Below are positions 21,187-30,228 of a stretch of DNA of 64,000 nt, piece by piece (the first letter of the stretch is position 1; each line of letters opens with the position of its first letter). The position numbers and the translations under genes were made by a program. The DNA comes from Ornithobacterium rhinotracheale DSM 15997 (GTDB lineage Bacteria; Bacteroidota; Bacteroidia; Flavobacteriales; Weeksellaceae): contig NC_018016.1 in assembly GCF_000265465.1 (NCBI RefSeq), positions 377,501-441,500 on the forward strand, written 5' to 3'. The notes under the pieces are model-generated. The model searched no databases. It was not told the DNA's origin and worked only from the letters and a program-made list of their open reading frames with translations.

Positions 21187-23061
21187 TTAAATAAATTCGC
21201 TCAGCTCTAGCCAGCGCATTTCTTTTTCTTCAAGCTCATCGGTAATTTTTTGCAATGCCTCGCCTATTTCCTTGATTTTCTCATAATCGGTTTCGCCTAA
21301 AAGCTGATTGCTAAGCTCCTCCTTTTTAGTTTCTAATGCAGGCAAGTCTTTTTCTAATTGCTCAAATTCTCTTTTTTCTTTAAAACTTAATTTCTTTTTG
21401 GGAGTTTCTGTTTTTGGCACAACAGGTTCTGGCTTTTTCTGCTTTTCCTGCTCGCGTTGTTGCTGTTCTTGTTCCTTGGCAAATTCTCGGTATTCGGTAA
21501 AGTTCCCAACGAAATCCGATACCACACCATCTCCCTCAAACACCAAAGTATGATCGATGATGCGATCCATAAAATAACGATCGTGCGAAACGATGATTAA
21601 ACACCCTTGAAATTGTTGCAAAAAATTCTCTAACACCGTGAGTGTCTGCAAATCCAAATCATTGGTAGGCTCATCAAAAATTAAAAAATTCGGATTTTGA
21701 TACAGCACATACATCAAATGCAACCTTCTTTTTTCTCCACCAGAAAGTTTTGAAATTGGGGAATATTGCGTTTGGTCATCAAACAAAAACAAACGCAAAA
21801 ACTGAGATGCCGAAAGACTTCGCCCATTGGCTAAAGGATAATTTTCTGCAATTTCTTTAATGAAATCAATTACACGCTCATCTTCTTTAAAGGCTAAACC
21901 TTTTTGCGAAAAATATCCGATTTTAATGGTTTCTCCCGTTTCTATTTCGCCAGAATCGTAGGGCTCCAATCCTTGAATAATGTTTAAAAATGTGGATTTC
22001 CCCACACCATTGCCCCCAATGATTCCCACCTTTTCGCCACGCTGAAAGTTGTACGAAAAATCCTTTAAAATCACTTTTTTGCCAAAGGATTTATTCAAAT
22101 TTTTAAAACTCAAAATCTTTTTGCCCAAGCGTTTCATCTCAAAATCAAGAGATAAATTATCTTTTTTCACATTTTGCTTGGCTACTTTTTCAGTTTCATA
22201 GAAAGCTTCAATTCTGCTTTTAGATTTTCCTGTTCGTGCTTTGGGCTGGCGGCGCATCCATTCTAATTCCTTACGATACAAATTATTAGCTTTATCTATA
22301 TTAGCCAATAAATTTTCCTCTCGCAAGGCTTTATTTTCTAAATATTTGGCATATGAACCTTGATGAAAATACAATTTCTGGTCTTCTAATTCCCAAATGA
22401 TGTCGCAAATATTATCTAAAAAATAGCGATCGTGTGTTACTAAAAGCAGCGTGATTTTCGCCATCGAAAGGTACTGTTCCAGCCACTCCACCATGTCTAC
22501 ATCTAGGTGGTTGGTCGGCTCGTCCATGATGAGCAAAGTATGCTTGTGCTCGGCTCGGATTTCAAGTAAAAGTTTAGCCAACGCCACACGCTTCACTTCT
22601 CCTCCCGAGAGCTTTCCCATTTTTTTCTCAAGGTCGGTAATCTTTAATTGTCCCAAAATTTGCTGCATTTCGGTTTCGAGCTCCCAAGCTTTGTGATGTT
22701 CCATTTCAGCAATGGCTTGGCTTAGCTTCTCGGTATCGCCAGAATGCATGATTTTTTGGTAATTCTTTAACGCGATAATGGGCGGAATTTCCAGCTGCAT
22801 CATAAAATCTTCTATCGAAAGCTCGGGATTGAATTTAATTTCTTGATCAAAAAACACAGTCTGAATATCTTTATTTATAGAAATCGTCCCTTCATCGCAA
22901 GGCTCGATGCCCATGATGATTTTTAATAATGTGGATTTTCCCGAACCATTTTTGGCTACCAAGGCAATTTTATCGCCCTCGTTGATGTAAAACGAAATGT
23001 CTTGAAATAAGATTTTTAATCCGTAAGATTTAGTAAGATTTTCAGCAGTGATGTAATTCAT
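21187..23061 (-). CDS. ABC-F family ATPase (Uup-like)
   Basis: A 624-residue soluble protein with two ABC ATPase domains and no membrane segments. Walker A motifs are NGSGKSTLL (first) and NGVGKSTFL (second). Signatures are LSGGEVKRVALA and LSGGEKRRLHLM, each followed by a Walker B with IMDEPTNHLD or IFDEPTNDLD. A charged linker (RRQPKARTGKSKSRIEAF) separates the domains, and the C-terminal 80 residues form a Lys/Glu-rich coiled coil as in Uup. ABC-F proteins act on the ribosome or on DNA structures. Convergent with pruA. Confidence 0.92.
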   Translation of the reverse strand: MNYITAENLTKSYGLKILFQDISFYINEGDKIALVAKNGSGKSTLLKIIMGIEPCDEGTISINKDIQTVFFDQEIKFNPELSIEDFMMQLEIPPIIALKNYQKIMHSGDTEKLSQAIAEMEHHKAWELETEMQQILGQLKITDLEKKMGKLSGGEVKRVALAKLLLEIRAEHKHTLLIMDEPTNHLDVDMVEWLEQYLSMAKITLLLVTHDRYFLDNICDIIWELEDQKLYFHQGSYAKYLENKALREENLLANIDKANNLYRKELEWMRRQPKARTGKSKSRIEAFYETEKVAKQNVKKDNLSLDFEMKRLGKKILSFKNLNKSFGKKVILKDFSYNFQRGEKVGIIGGNGVGKSTFLNIIQGLEPYDSGEIETGETIKIGYFSQKGLAFKEDERVIDFIKEIAENYPLANGRSLSASQFLRLFLFDDQTQYSPISKLSGGEKRRLHLMYVLYQNPNFLIFDEPTNDLDLQTLTVLENFLQQFQGCLIIVSHDRYFMDRIIDHTLVFEGDGVVSDFVGNFTEYREFAKEQEQQQREQEKQKKPEPVVPKTETPKKKLSFKEKREFEQLEKDLPALETKKEELSNQLLGETDYEKIKEIGEALQKITDELEEKEMRWLELSEFI

Positions 23062-23084
23062 ATTGTTTTTGAATCGATAGTTTA

Positions 23085-23092
23085 CAAAGATA
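23085..23092 (-). promoter_or_regulatory. -7 box of the ABC-F gene
   Basis: TATCTTTG on the minus strand, 23 bases before the start codon, matches TAnnTTTG. Confidence 0.55.
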
Positions 23093-23125
23093 TAAAATTG
23101 TTGTGGCTAAATTTTAATCTTAAAT

Positions 23126-23158
23126 AAAAAAGCAAAGCGATTACCTCACTTTGCTTTT
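23126..23158 (-). terminator. terminator of fabH
   Basis: AAAAAGCAAAG / CTTTGCTTTT with an 11-base loop, downstream of the fabH stop on the minus strand. It would also work in reverse. Confidence 0.75.
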
Positions 23159-23217
23159 CATAAAAATGCTATTTTTAGATGATTTTTAAAACCAAAAAAT
23201 GCTTAAAAATCGATTTT

Positions 23218-24228
23218 TTAGAAATTCATAAGAACGCTACCCCAAGTGAATCCACTTCCAAACGCCGTCATACACACTAAATCCCCTGGCTTGATGCGAC
23301 CTTGTTCTTTGGCTTCCGAAAGTGCAATTGGAATAGATGCCGCTGTGGTGTTTCCGTATTTTTGAATATTATTAAATACCTTTTCACTTGGTAAGCCCAT
23401 TTGTTTTTGCAGGAATTGGCTAATTCTCAAATTTGCTTGGTGCGGAATAAATAAATCTAGCTTTTCCAACGGAATTTGCGCTTCGGCAAACGCCTCTTTA
23501 ATGGATTCTCCAAAGCGAGTAATTGCATGCTTGAACACAAAGTTTCCGTTCATGTATGGATACAAAATGTGCGCATCGACATTATGGTCTTCTTCGAGCA
23601 ATAAATCTGCCCAGCCAAACTTAGTTCCAGGGAAGCCCATCATTAATTCCTCGGCGTGCTTGCCTTCAGAGTGTAAATTGGTAGAAAGGATTCCACGATT
23701 TTCGTCTTCGCTTGGGCTCACAACTACGGCTCCTGCACCATCTCCGAAGATTACAGATACATTTCTACCGCGTGTAGTCATGTCTAAACCAAATGATTGC
23801 ACCTCTGCTCCTACGACCAAAATGTTTTTATATTTTCCTGCTTTGATGAATGCCTCTGCAGTAGAAAGTGCATAAACAAAGCCAGAACATTGATTTCTCA
23901 CATCAAGTGCTCCTACATTTCCTATACCTAATTTATCTTGCAAAATCACACCACATCCAGGGAAATAATAGTCAGGACTTAAAGTTGCAAATATGATAAA
24001 ATCGATATCTTCTTTTTGGATTTTGGCATCTTCAATCGCTCTAATCGCGGCTTCGTAGCCTAAATCTGCCGTGGTTTGTTTTCCTTCTTTTCCTACATGG
24101 TGGCGCTGCTCAATGCCAGTACGCTCAACGATCCACTCGTTGCTGGTATCCATCAATTTTTCTAAATCTGAGTTGGTAACTACTCGTTCGGGAACATAGT
24201 GCCCCACTCCTTTTATAAATGCTTTCAT
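23218..24228 (-). CDS. fabH: beta-ketoacyl-ACP synthase III
   Basis: A 336-residue condensing enzyme that joins acyl-CoA and malonyl-ACP to start fatty acid synthesis. The catalytic triad is Cys114 (DVRNQCSGF), His263 (IPHQANLRIS) and Asn293 (KYGNTTAASIP). Length and motifs are normal. The 3' side is closed by a terminator. Immediately upstream of its start the chromosome runs into the duplicated end of the PAP2 gene and the decayed Rhs region. Confidence 0.95.
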   Translation of the reverse strand: MKAFIKGVGHYVPERVVTNSDLEKLMDTSNEWIVERTGIEQRHHVGKEGKQTTADLGYEAAIRAIEDAKIQKEDIDFIIFATLSPDYYFPGCGVILQDKLGIGNVGALDVRNQCSGFVYALSTAEAFIKAGKYKNILVVGAEVQSFGLDMTTRGRNVSVIFGDGAGAVVVSPSEDENRGILSTNLHSEGKHAEELMMGFPGTKFGWADLLLEEDHNVDAHILYPYMNGNFVFKHAITRFGESIKEAFAEAQIPLEKLDLFIPHQANLRISQFLQKQMGLPSEKVFNNIQKYGNTTAASIPIALSEAKEQGRIKPGDLVCMTAFGSGFTWGSVLMNF

Positions 24229-24272
24229 CGTTGTACTTAAAGAAAAAATTTAATTTTTAAATGTTTTTTCTG

Positions 24273-24476
24273 ATTTTCAACCCTTGGACTGAAAATATTT
24301 AGTTGAGCAAAAATATAAAAAAACTTTGTAAACTGCATAACCGATTATCCCTCCAAAGAAAGCTCCTACCAAAATATCTAATGGATAATGTACTCCTATA
24401 TAAATTCGGCTATAAGAAACAAATACTGCCCAAATGATTAAAAATATGCTAAGTGCTCTGAATTTCTTTTTAAATA
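24273..24476 (-). pseudogene. duplicated 3' end of the PAP2 gene (204-bp direct repeat, left copy)
   Basis: These 204 bases match 29631-29834 with a single mismatch (an A for a G in CCAAAGAAAGCTCC). The right copy is the last 66 codons of the intact PAP2 gene plus four bases. The left copy has no start and is therefore a fragment. The two copies are in the same orientation and enclose the 5.15-kb Rhs/IS region. Confidence 0.92.
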
Positions 24477-24655
24477 ATAGTCAATATCTGCTAACCATCT
24501 TAAAGTTAATTGCCGATTCTCACCACAGGCACAAATCTATCTTACTCATAAACAGCGGAAAAGGTAAAACCACCCTTGATTTCTTGTATTTACCTATTAC
24601 CATCTCATAGTATCAGCTACGACTTTGTAATTATCTAACTTTAGTTTTTTAAAAT

Positions 24656-25069
24656 TCACATTGAATTAACTCTACTGCTTATATATCTGAAATTTTCCAT
24701 TATTTTAATAGCATCGTTGCTTTTCTTTAAATCCAAGATGTTTATATGTCTCAATAGTATATTCATATTTCTTTTCATTTCTGAATAAAAGGTAGATTTA
24801 TTTAATACAAAAGATTGTAGTTCTAAATTATTATGGTAGAAATTAATTGTAAATAATCTTTCATTAAACACATTTATCTTGAAGTGAAAATTACCATCCA
24901 TAAAACAAAAATCTTCATGAGTTGAACCGTTTAAAAGATTGATAATACTATCACTCCACCAAGCAAAAATAATCAACACAAAATCATCCCAATTTTTTTC
25001 TGGAAAATAAATACCGTTATCCAAATATATATACACAAGCAAATATATGTTTAGAATAAGTCCCTTCAC
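24656..25069 (-). CDS. small orphan protein, candidate immunity protein
   Basis: A 137-residue, AT-rich gene with no family I recognise. It is rich in Asn, Ile and Phe, and includes LIIFAWWSDSIINLLNG and repeated aromatic patches, like many small immunity proteins of polymorphic toxins. It lies 116 bases downstream of a truncated Rhs core fragment on the same strand, as an immunity gene follows its toxin. Role inferred from position only. Confidence 0.45.
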   Translation of the reverse strand: MKGLILNIYLLVYIYLDNGIYFPEKNWDDFVLIIFAWWSDSIINLLNGSTHEDFCFMDGNFHFKINVFNERLFTINFYHNNLELQSFVLNKSTFYSEMKRNMNILLRHINILDLKKSNDAIKIMENFRYISSRVNSM

Positions 25070-25185
25070 TCACTCTAATGCTATCTTTGTCTAGAATTAG
25101 TTTAAACATTTAAAAATATCCTTTAGGTATATAGTTTTAATTATAGTTAAATTTGAACCAGCCTCTCTTTAATAGCTTTTTTCAT

Positions 25186-25491
25186 TTATTTTTCTGACCA
25201 ATTTTTAGGAAATAAGAGCAGACCGATAGGCTCACGGCTAATAAACATCCCAACATCACTATCATAATACCTAAACCTATTATAATGCAGTCCAGTTTCT
25301 TGATCTATATATTGACCTTGAAACCTAATCGGTTGCAACTCATCTCTAGCAACAGCATAACTACCAAGTTTTATCTCATTCCAAACTACTTTAGCCGTAT
25401 TACCCCACACCTCATAATCGGCAAGCCATACCACTTCCCCTTTTTCATCGGTTAACTCATTCGGCGTACCCAAATGATCATTATGATAATT
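25186..25491 (-). pseudogene. Rhs repeat-associated core fragment with truncated toxin tail
   Basis: The minus strand reads NYHNDHLGTPNELTDEKG and goes on to FQGQYIDQETGLHYNRFRYY and DSDVGMFISREPIGL, the conserved end of an Rhs/YD-repeat core where the toxin domain begins. A TAA stop directly precedes the fragment, so the core is cut off on its 5' side. After REPIGL only about ten residues remain, so the toxin is lost. Codons keep reading as good protein, which suggests recent decay. Confidence 0.85.
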
Positions 25492-25550
25492 TTAGGCATT
25501 AAAAAAGCTATGCAAAATTCCCAAACTATAGTTACTTGGTAATATTTAGG

Positions 25551-26285
25551 TTATATCTCCAACATGGTTTCTGAAATATTATTTCCAAATAAAATTTTTC
25601 TTAATAGTTCTTGACCTTTACCATATTTATTCCCATCAAGTGAGCTACATAATAAATTAAAAATATTGATATTTTCTTCGAAATTTTTGGTAAAAATTGT
25701 GAAAGGATACAGCTTGAAAATAGGTATACTAATCATATCAATATAGTAATAATATACTGATTCGGGTGTATCCCCCATAATTTTTGCTATGTATATATCT
25801 GAATTGACGTCACTATTTAACCAATAATCCTCTGAAACATCTGTATATTTTTTGGAAATTATTTGTTCTATACTATCTATATCAAATATCTCATTTTTTA
25901 CATCCACTTCAATTGACAAGTAAAGATATAGCTCTTCAATTAATAATTCTATAAGTTCACAAATATTAATTATTTCCATTTTACTCAATACATACTCATG
26001 TTTTAATCTTAAAGATTTGAGGCACAAGTCAAAAATAGCCCTTTCTTTTATTTGAAAACTACTCTCAATTTTTAAAAAGAATTCAGTTTCAGTATTTAAA
26101 ACTCTCTCTTTAGAAAAATCAGCATATAAGTAATAATCATCTTTACCATTAACAATTGACTTACTAAATTCTAGACATATTTTTATTATGGAATCTCTTT
26201 TATATAAAGGAATATCTACTAGCTTACTGGTAAAGTAGGTTGTACTAAACACAAAAATGAGTTTATCAATCGAAAAATCAACCAT
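25551..26285 (-). CDS. orphan protein after a toxin-tail fragment, candidate immunity protein
   Basis: 244 residues, acidic and Ile-rich, with no recognised domain and no signal sequence. It starts 28 bases after the stop of a short toxin-like fragment (26314-26550) on the same strand. That position is typical of the immunity partner of an Rhs C-terminal toxin. AT content is higher than in the housekeeping genes around it. Function is inferred. Confidence 0.45.
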   Translation of the reverse strand: MVDFSIDKLIFVFSTTYFTSKLVDIPLYKRDSIIKICLEFSKSIVNGKDDYYLYADFSKERVLNTETEFFLKIESSFQIKERAIFDLCLKSLRLKHEYVLSKMEIINICELIELLIEELYLYLSIEVDVKNEIFDIDSIEQIISKKYTDVSEDYWLNSDVNSDIYIAKIMGDTPESVYYYYIDMISIPIFKLYPFTIFTKNFEENINIFNLLCSSLDGNKYGKGQELLRKILFGNNISETMLEI

Positions 26286-26313
26286 AACTATTTCTCAGGT
26301 TTTGTAGGTATAT

Positions 26314-26550
26314 TTAAGTTAGAAGCATTTTTAAATGAAATTGGTAGTTTTTATAGGTAGTATTGTAACCACTAATCTCGTAATCAATGATATTAGCTTT
26401 CAATCCTCTTTTTAGTTCTTCAGCTTGCTGAACATGACCCACCCATGCCCCCTTCCCAGCTAACAAACCATATTTATGTGGATTAACAAATCTTGCTCTA
26501 TTATATAAATCAAACCTATCTTCTTTCATTTCTTCAACACGTTCTTTCAA
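26314..26550 (-). pseudogene. toxin C-terminal fragment
   Basis: 78 codons containing NPHKYGLLAGKGAWVGH and QQAEELKRGLKANI, a pattern that recurs at the ends of Rhs/WapA-type toxins. A stop codon (TAG) lies directly upstream in frame and there is no ATG at the front, so this is a 3' remnant of a larger gene. The next gene on the strand would be its immunity gene. Confidence 0.55.
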
Positions 26551-26634
26551 TCCTCTCTATTTAATCAACATTAAATAATTTAAATAAATTTATAGTTCAA
26601 GTTTTTTAATTAATATAACAATATTTCGAAAGTA

Positions 26635-27252
26635 TTAGTATTTATAATTTAATGGGTAGTTTTCACTAAATACTTCCAAACGCACTAACCCAAAAAGCCT
26701 ATTTTTAGAAAGAAAAGAACAAAGTATTTCTTCATTTGGAATCTCAGGAATAACCATATTTACCTGTGAAACACTATTTTTACTTTGTTTATTTACAAAT
26801 ACCCCCCATTCAGGTCCATAACCAATTAAATCAAATAAGAATACTTTGATAAGGTTAGCCGAATGTTTTTCATCATGGATAAAAGAATCTTCAAAGTTAG
26901 CATATAATATGTCAAAAATTTCCTCAACATTGTATTTTGTTATACGCGACCTCATAAAACTAGGGTATATATAAGAAACATAGCTACAATATAGATTTTT
27001 TATCAACCATATACCATATTTTAAAAGCAAATAAATATTTGGATCTCTAGAGTCACATTCTAAATAATAATCAGCTATTATTTTATCAGCCTCTATAAGG
27101 TTGTTTTTATCTTCATCCTTCTCAAAAAAAGAATAAATATTAAAATTTCTAACCTGCTCTATTTTATAACCTCGAATTAAATTAGGTTCAATCCATTCAA
27201 ATGGTTCTATTTCAAATTCAACTTTTTTTTTGACATATTTAATATCGATCAT
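26635..27252 (-). CDS. orphan protein, candidate immunity protein of the adjacent toxin remnant
   Basis: 205 residues, no recognised domain, no signal sequence; acidic with many Tyr and Ile (KYGIWLIKNLYCSYVSYIY). The ATG is six bases after the stop of the toxin remnant at 27259-27545. Such tight spacing is expected for a toxin and its cognate immunity gene. The intact frame beside a broken toxin fits an orphan immunity gene kept for protection. Function inferred. Confidence 0.5.
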   Translation of the reverse strand: MIDIKYVKKKVEFEIEPFEWIEPNLIRGYKIEQVRNFNIYSFFEKDEDKNNLIEADKIIADYYLECDSRDPNIYLLLKYGIWLIKNLYCSYVSYIYPSFMRSRITKYNVEEIFDILYANFEDSFIHDEKHSANLIKVFLFDLIGYGPEWGVFVNKQSKNSVSQVNMVIPEIPNEEILCSFLSKNRLFGLVRLEVFSENYPLNYKY

Positions 27253-27258
27253 ATTGAT

Positions 27259-27545
27259 TTACCGTTTAAAGCTACTTTTTGTGGCATGCTTGCTTAAAGC
27301 AACATCAAGTTTTTTAATGTATGGATCTGCAAGCAAATGTAATTTTTTCTTATGATTGTCACACATGGAATATGAATTATCTACTTGTTTCATTAGCTTT
27401 TTCAATTTGTCTCTAATATCCTTTCCCTTGATAATATGATATGATCTGATCCGCCTACTAATATTCCAGTAGATTTGGTATACCCAATTGCACCACTAAC
27501 CCCACCTGAAATTTTATTTCTATGATTACGTTTTGTGTAATTGTG
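27259..27545 (-). pseudogene. frameshifted toxin C-terminal remnant
   Basis: The complement reads KISGGVSGAIGYTKSTGI and LVGGSDHI in one frame. After a shift near 27440 it continues KGKDIRDKLKKLMKQVDN, KKKLHLLADPYIKKLDVA and a TAA stop at 27259. Both parts look like genuine protein. The 5' side is cut at the left end of the IS element. Interpreted as the tail of a polymorphic toxin. Confidence 0.5.
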
Positions 27546-27607
27546 TTCTTTTATCAAATTGTGTACGTCGTCAAACTAAAGTTTACTGAGGCTAATATAG
27601 TAAACAA

Positions 27608-28582
27608 TTAAATAAGTCCAAAACAATAATTTAATTTTCGTTGATTTAAAGTATTTATTTTCACTTGTTTTCTTAGTTTTAAGATTTGGTCTTGTCTACC
27701 TAGGTATACATCTTCAGGGGTTAAATTATTTAAAGCTTCGTGATATCTTTGCGAGTTGTAATATTGCACAAATTTATCAATAGCCCTTTCGAGTTGCTCT
27801 GGAGCATAATAATGGTGTAATTTGACTACATTTTTCATGGAACGATGATACCGCTCGATTTTCCCTTGTGTTTGCGGATGCAATGGTTTTCCATGTATGT
27901 GTCTGATCCCATAAGTGTCCATTAAGTAATCTTTGAGTTCCTTAGCAATATAACAAGGTCCATTGTCGGAGAGCAACACTGGCGGTTGCTTTCTATTTTT
28001 TATTTTAGCTTTACTGATGGCGTTATCGATGGTTCTTTTGACGTTTTGTGCAGTCATACTAGGACAGAGTTCCCAATGAACGATATATCGGCTGTAGTCA
28101 TCAATGACGGTGGATAAATAATACCATCCCCAACCGATAATTTTGAAATAAGTAAAATCCGTTTGCCACATTTGATGCACGAAATTGGTTTTGGAATGAA
28201 ACTGATCTGCTGCTGCCAAGAACCTATGCGGTGTGTCGGCCAATAATCCCTGTTTTTTCAAAATGCGATAAACGGATGATTCAGATATGAAAACGCCTTG
28301 TTCATCGATGAACCTTGTGGCAATGAGCCTTGGTGTTTCCTGGGGATATTGCAAGGCAATCTCAACGACCATTTGTTTGATTCTATCGGGAATGCTATTC
28401 CATTGTTGCTTTTGATTACGTTTCGCTTTAAGGCCATCAATACCATTTTGGCTGTAGGCGTGATACCAATTATAAAAGGTTCTTTTGTGAATGCCTAATT
28501 GCTTTAAAGTCCTATTAACGCCTAATTCAGAGTTTTTTACCACCTCTATAATCTCTGCTTTTTCTTCTGCCGTTAGTCTCAT
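27608..28582 (-). CDS. IS3-family transposase OrfB (DDE integrase core)
   Basis: 324 residues. An N-terminal helix-turn-helix region (RTLKQLGIHKRTFYNWYHAY) and HTH_21-like segment precede an rve/DDE core: WQTDFTYFKI (first Asp), LLSDNGPCY (second Asp) and GKIERYHRSMK (Glu). The frame is intact. Its start lies 20 bases after the OrfA stop; in this family the two are often joined by frameshifting, but a separate ATG is present here. Confidence 0.92.
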   Translation of the reverse strand: MRLTAEEKAEIIEVVKNSELGVNRTLKQLGIHKRTFYNWYHAYSQNGIDGLKAKRNQKQQWNSIPDRIKQMVVEIALQYPQETPRLIATRFIDEQGVFISESSVYRILKKQGLLADTPHRFLAAADQFHSKTNFVHQMWQTDFTYFKIIGWGWYYLSTVIDDYSRYIVHWELCPSMTAQNVKRTIDNAISKAKIKNRKQPPVLLSDNGPCYIAKELKDYLMDTYGIRHIHGKPLHPQTQGKIERYHRSMKNVVKLHHYYAPEQLERAIDKFVQYYNSQRYHEALNNLTPEDVYLGRQDQILKLRKQVKINTLNQRKLNYCFGLI

Positions 28583-28602
28583 ATATTTTTTAAATTGAGG
28601 GG

Positions 28603-28953
28603 TTAATCCAACAGATTTAAGCTTTTTTTTACAATGTCATAACGAATAACCAAATCGGCCAAAGACTCCTTCAATACGGTATTTTCTCTGCGTAAATCTT
28701 TGACCTCCTCACTGGTAGCTTCTCTTGTTTCGTTACCCGAAAGACGTTTCTTTCCTGCTTCAATGAACTCTTTGCTCCATTTGTAATAAGTGGCTTCGCT
28801 GATGCCATATTTTCTGCACAGCTCTGCTACACTGAGCTCTGCACGTAAGCCTTCCATGACGATTAAAATCTTTTGTTCTGCATTGTACACTTGTCGTGTA
28901 TTACGGCGAACTTCCTTAATAAGCTTTTCGCTTTTTGTTTGTTTTTTTACCAT
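28603..28953 (-). CDS. IS3-family transposase OrfA (helix-turn-helix)
   Basis: 116 residues with an N-terminal HTH of the transposase-8 type (VYNAEQKILIVMEGL, LCRKYGISEATYYKWSKEF) and a C-terminal coiled-coil/leucine-zipper segment (EVKDLRRENTVLKESLADL). It binds the IS ends and pairs with OrfB. Intact. Confidence 0.9.
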   Translation of the reverse strand: MVKKQTKSEKLIKEVRRNTRQVYNAEQKILIVMEGLRAELSVAELCRKYGISEATYYKWSKEFIEAGKKRLSGNETREATSEEVKDLRRENTVLKESLADLVIRYDIVKKSLNLLD

Positions 28954-29037
28954 GTTCTAAGTGGTTTTTGTAAAGTTAGTTTTTTCTTTTTTTAACTATA
29001 CTATTTTTAACCTAAACTGGTAAACTTTTTGCTGACG

Positions 29038-29070
29038 ATTTACAACATTTTTATAATTAATTTTATTCAT
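29038..29070 (-). pseudogene. 5' stub of an immunity-like gene cut by the IS
   Basis: An ATG at 29070 starts MNKINYKNVVN two bases after the stop of the toxin tail at 29073. The frame runs straight into the IS right end at 29037. The rest of the gene was not found on the other side of the IS. Confidence 0.4.
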
Positions 29071-29072
29071 AA

Positions 29073-29180
29073 TTAATAACCTCTAAGTATATTTTCCCAT
29101 TGTGCAGGAGTTGAACCTTCACTATTCATAATAGGTTGACCGTTGTTGAGCATTCGTCTCAATGTTCTTTGAAGTAACAT
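29073..29180 (-). pseudogene. toxin C-terminal tail
   Basis: 35 codons ending MNSEGSTPAQWENILRGY before TAA. Its composition and its place two bases before another start codon suggest the tail of a fourth toxin cassette. No upstream core remains. Confidence 0.4.
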
Positions 29181-29220
29181 AAGCCTAGTTTTTTGTTGCG
29201 CACAACTACCTTTTGATCCT

Positions 29221-29377
29221 AGCTAGATTCTAGCACTGAATGCAACTGACTCCACGAATGTACAAAAACTTCCTTAGGCTTACAAAAATTTAACACTTGA
29301 AAGGGGCTGTCGTTTATCTCTTTTTGTACCGCTTTCAGCTTGTTAGCGGTACTTTTTGTTATGGTTGAACCTTTTTT
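29221..29377 (-). pseudogene. remnant of an IS30-family transposase 3' end
   Basis: The complement matches the last 50 or so codons of the intact transposase at 48739-49713 (KSTANKLKAVQKEIND is identical). It continues through the stop region to GAATCTAGCT just outside that gene. One base is missing near the end, so the frame is broken. A related element therefore once sat in the Rhs region. Confidence 0.85.
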
Positions 29378-29630
29378 ATTAATTTATTGATTTTAGTCTA
29401 GATACTTTCACTTTATTGGAAAAAGCACTGTAATCAAACCTAATACTTCCTGTGAGTATCCAAGAAAATGCCAGCTTTTGAGATAAAGTAATTAATTCAA
29501 AAATTATTTTTTCCCATTAAAAATTATATTTAAATAGTAATATAAACAGTAACTTCTATCATTTATGAGTAATTATTTTACCTAAGAAAACTTTACATGA
29601 GAATCATCTCTAGTACGCCAACAAAATGCT
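29378..29630. other. unassigned stretch between the IS30 remnant and the right copy of the 204-bp repeat
   Basis: About 250 bases. On the minus strand codons ending near 29379 read like the tail of a real protein (SQKLAFSWILTGSIRFDYS), but no start or family is visible. The remainder is AT-rich without features. Confidence 0.4.
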
Positions 29631-29634
29631 ATTT

Positions 29635-30228
29635 TCAACCCTTGGACTGAAAATATTTAGTTGAGCAAAAATATAAAAAAACTTTGTAAACTGCATAACC
29701 GATTATCCCTCCAAAGAAGGCTCCTACCAAAATATCTAATGGATAATGTACTCCTATATAAATTCGGCTATAAGAAACAAATACTGCCCAAATGATTAAA
29801 AATATGCTAAGTGCTCTGAATTTCTTTTTAAATATGGCTCCTAAATAAGTGGCTATAACAAATGTATTGGCTGCGTGTGCCGAGAAAAAACCATAATTCC
29901 CTCCGCACGATGGCTTGACATGGCGAATGTAGGGCGAAACCAATGGCTCATGACACGGACGAAAACGCATAAAAATCACATTTTTAAACAAATTAGATAA
30001 TTGATCTGCCATGGTGATGCCTAGTGCAATCATAACTAAAGCTAAAATTAGCTTTCTGGTGTCGAACATTTTATATAAAATGCCAATCAAGATTATATAT
30101 AAAGGTATCCAGCTGTATTTGCTAGTGATGAACATCCACAGCCCGTCCCAAGTGGGGCTACCTAAATTATTAAGATAAATTAAAAGTTGCTGATCCTGTG
30201 TTACAATCTCGTGTATAATTTCCTGCAT
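29635..30228 (-). CDS. PAP2-family membrane phosphatase
   Basis: 197 residues with about five membrane segments. The three phosphatase motifs are present: KNVIFMRFRP, FFSAHAANTF (the PSGH-type motif reads SAH) and SRIYIGVHYPLDI. Members dephosphorylate lipid phosphates such as undecaprenyl pyrophosphate or phosphatidylglycerol phosphate. The stop abuts the 204-bp repeat, and the start is next to the upstream tat gene with no gap. Substrate cannot be told. Confidence 0.9.
   Translation of the reverse strand: MQEIIHEIVTQDQQLLIYLNNLGSPTWDGLWMFITSKYSWIPLYIILIGILYKMFDTRKLILALVMIALGITMADQLSNLFKNVIFMRFRPCHEPLVSPYIRHVKPSCGGNYGFFSAHAANTFVIATYLGAIFKKKFRALSIFLIIWAVFVSYSRIYIGVHYPLDILVGAFFGGIIGYAVYKVFLYFCSTKYFQSKG

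Larger units (their letters stand above)
27569..29037 (-). mobile_element. IS3-family insertion sequence
   Basis: About 1.47 kb. The ends carry imperfect inverted repeats: CGTCA, seven variable bases, GTTTAC at 27569-27586 and its complement ending at 29037. It encodes the usual two genes (28603-28953 and 27608-28582). No target duplication is clear. It has interrupted an immunity-like gene whose first codons remain at 29038-29070. Confidence 0.82.

Noticed and set aside
24281-24476. A second PAP2 gene
   Set aside because: Only the last 66 codons are present, without a start.
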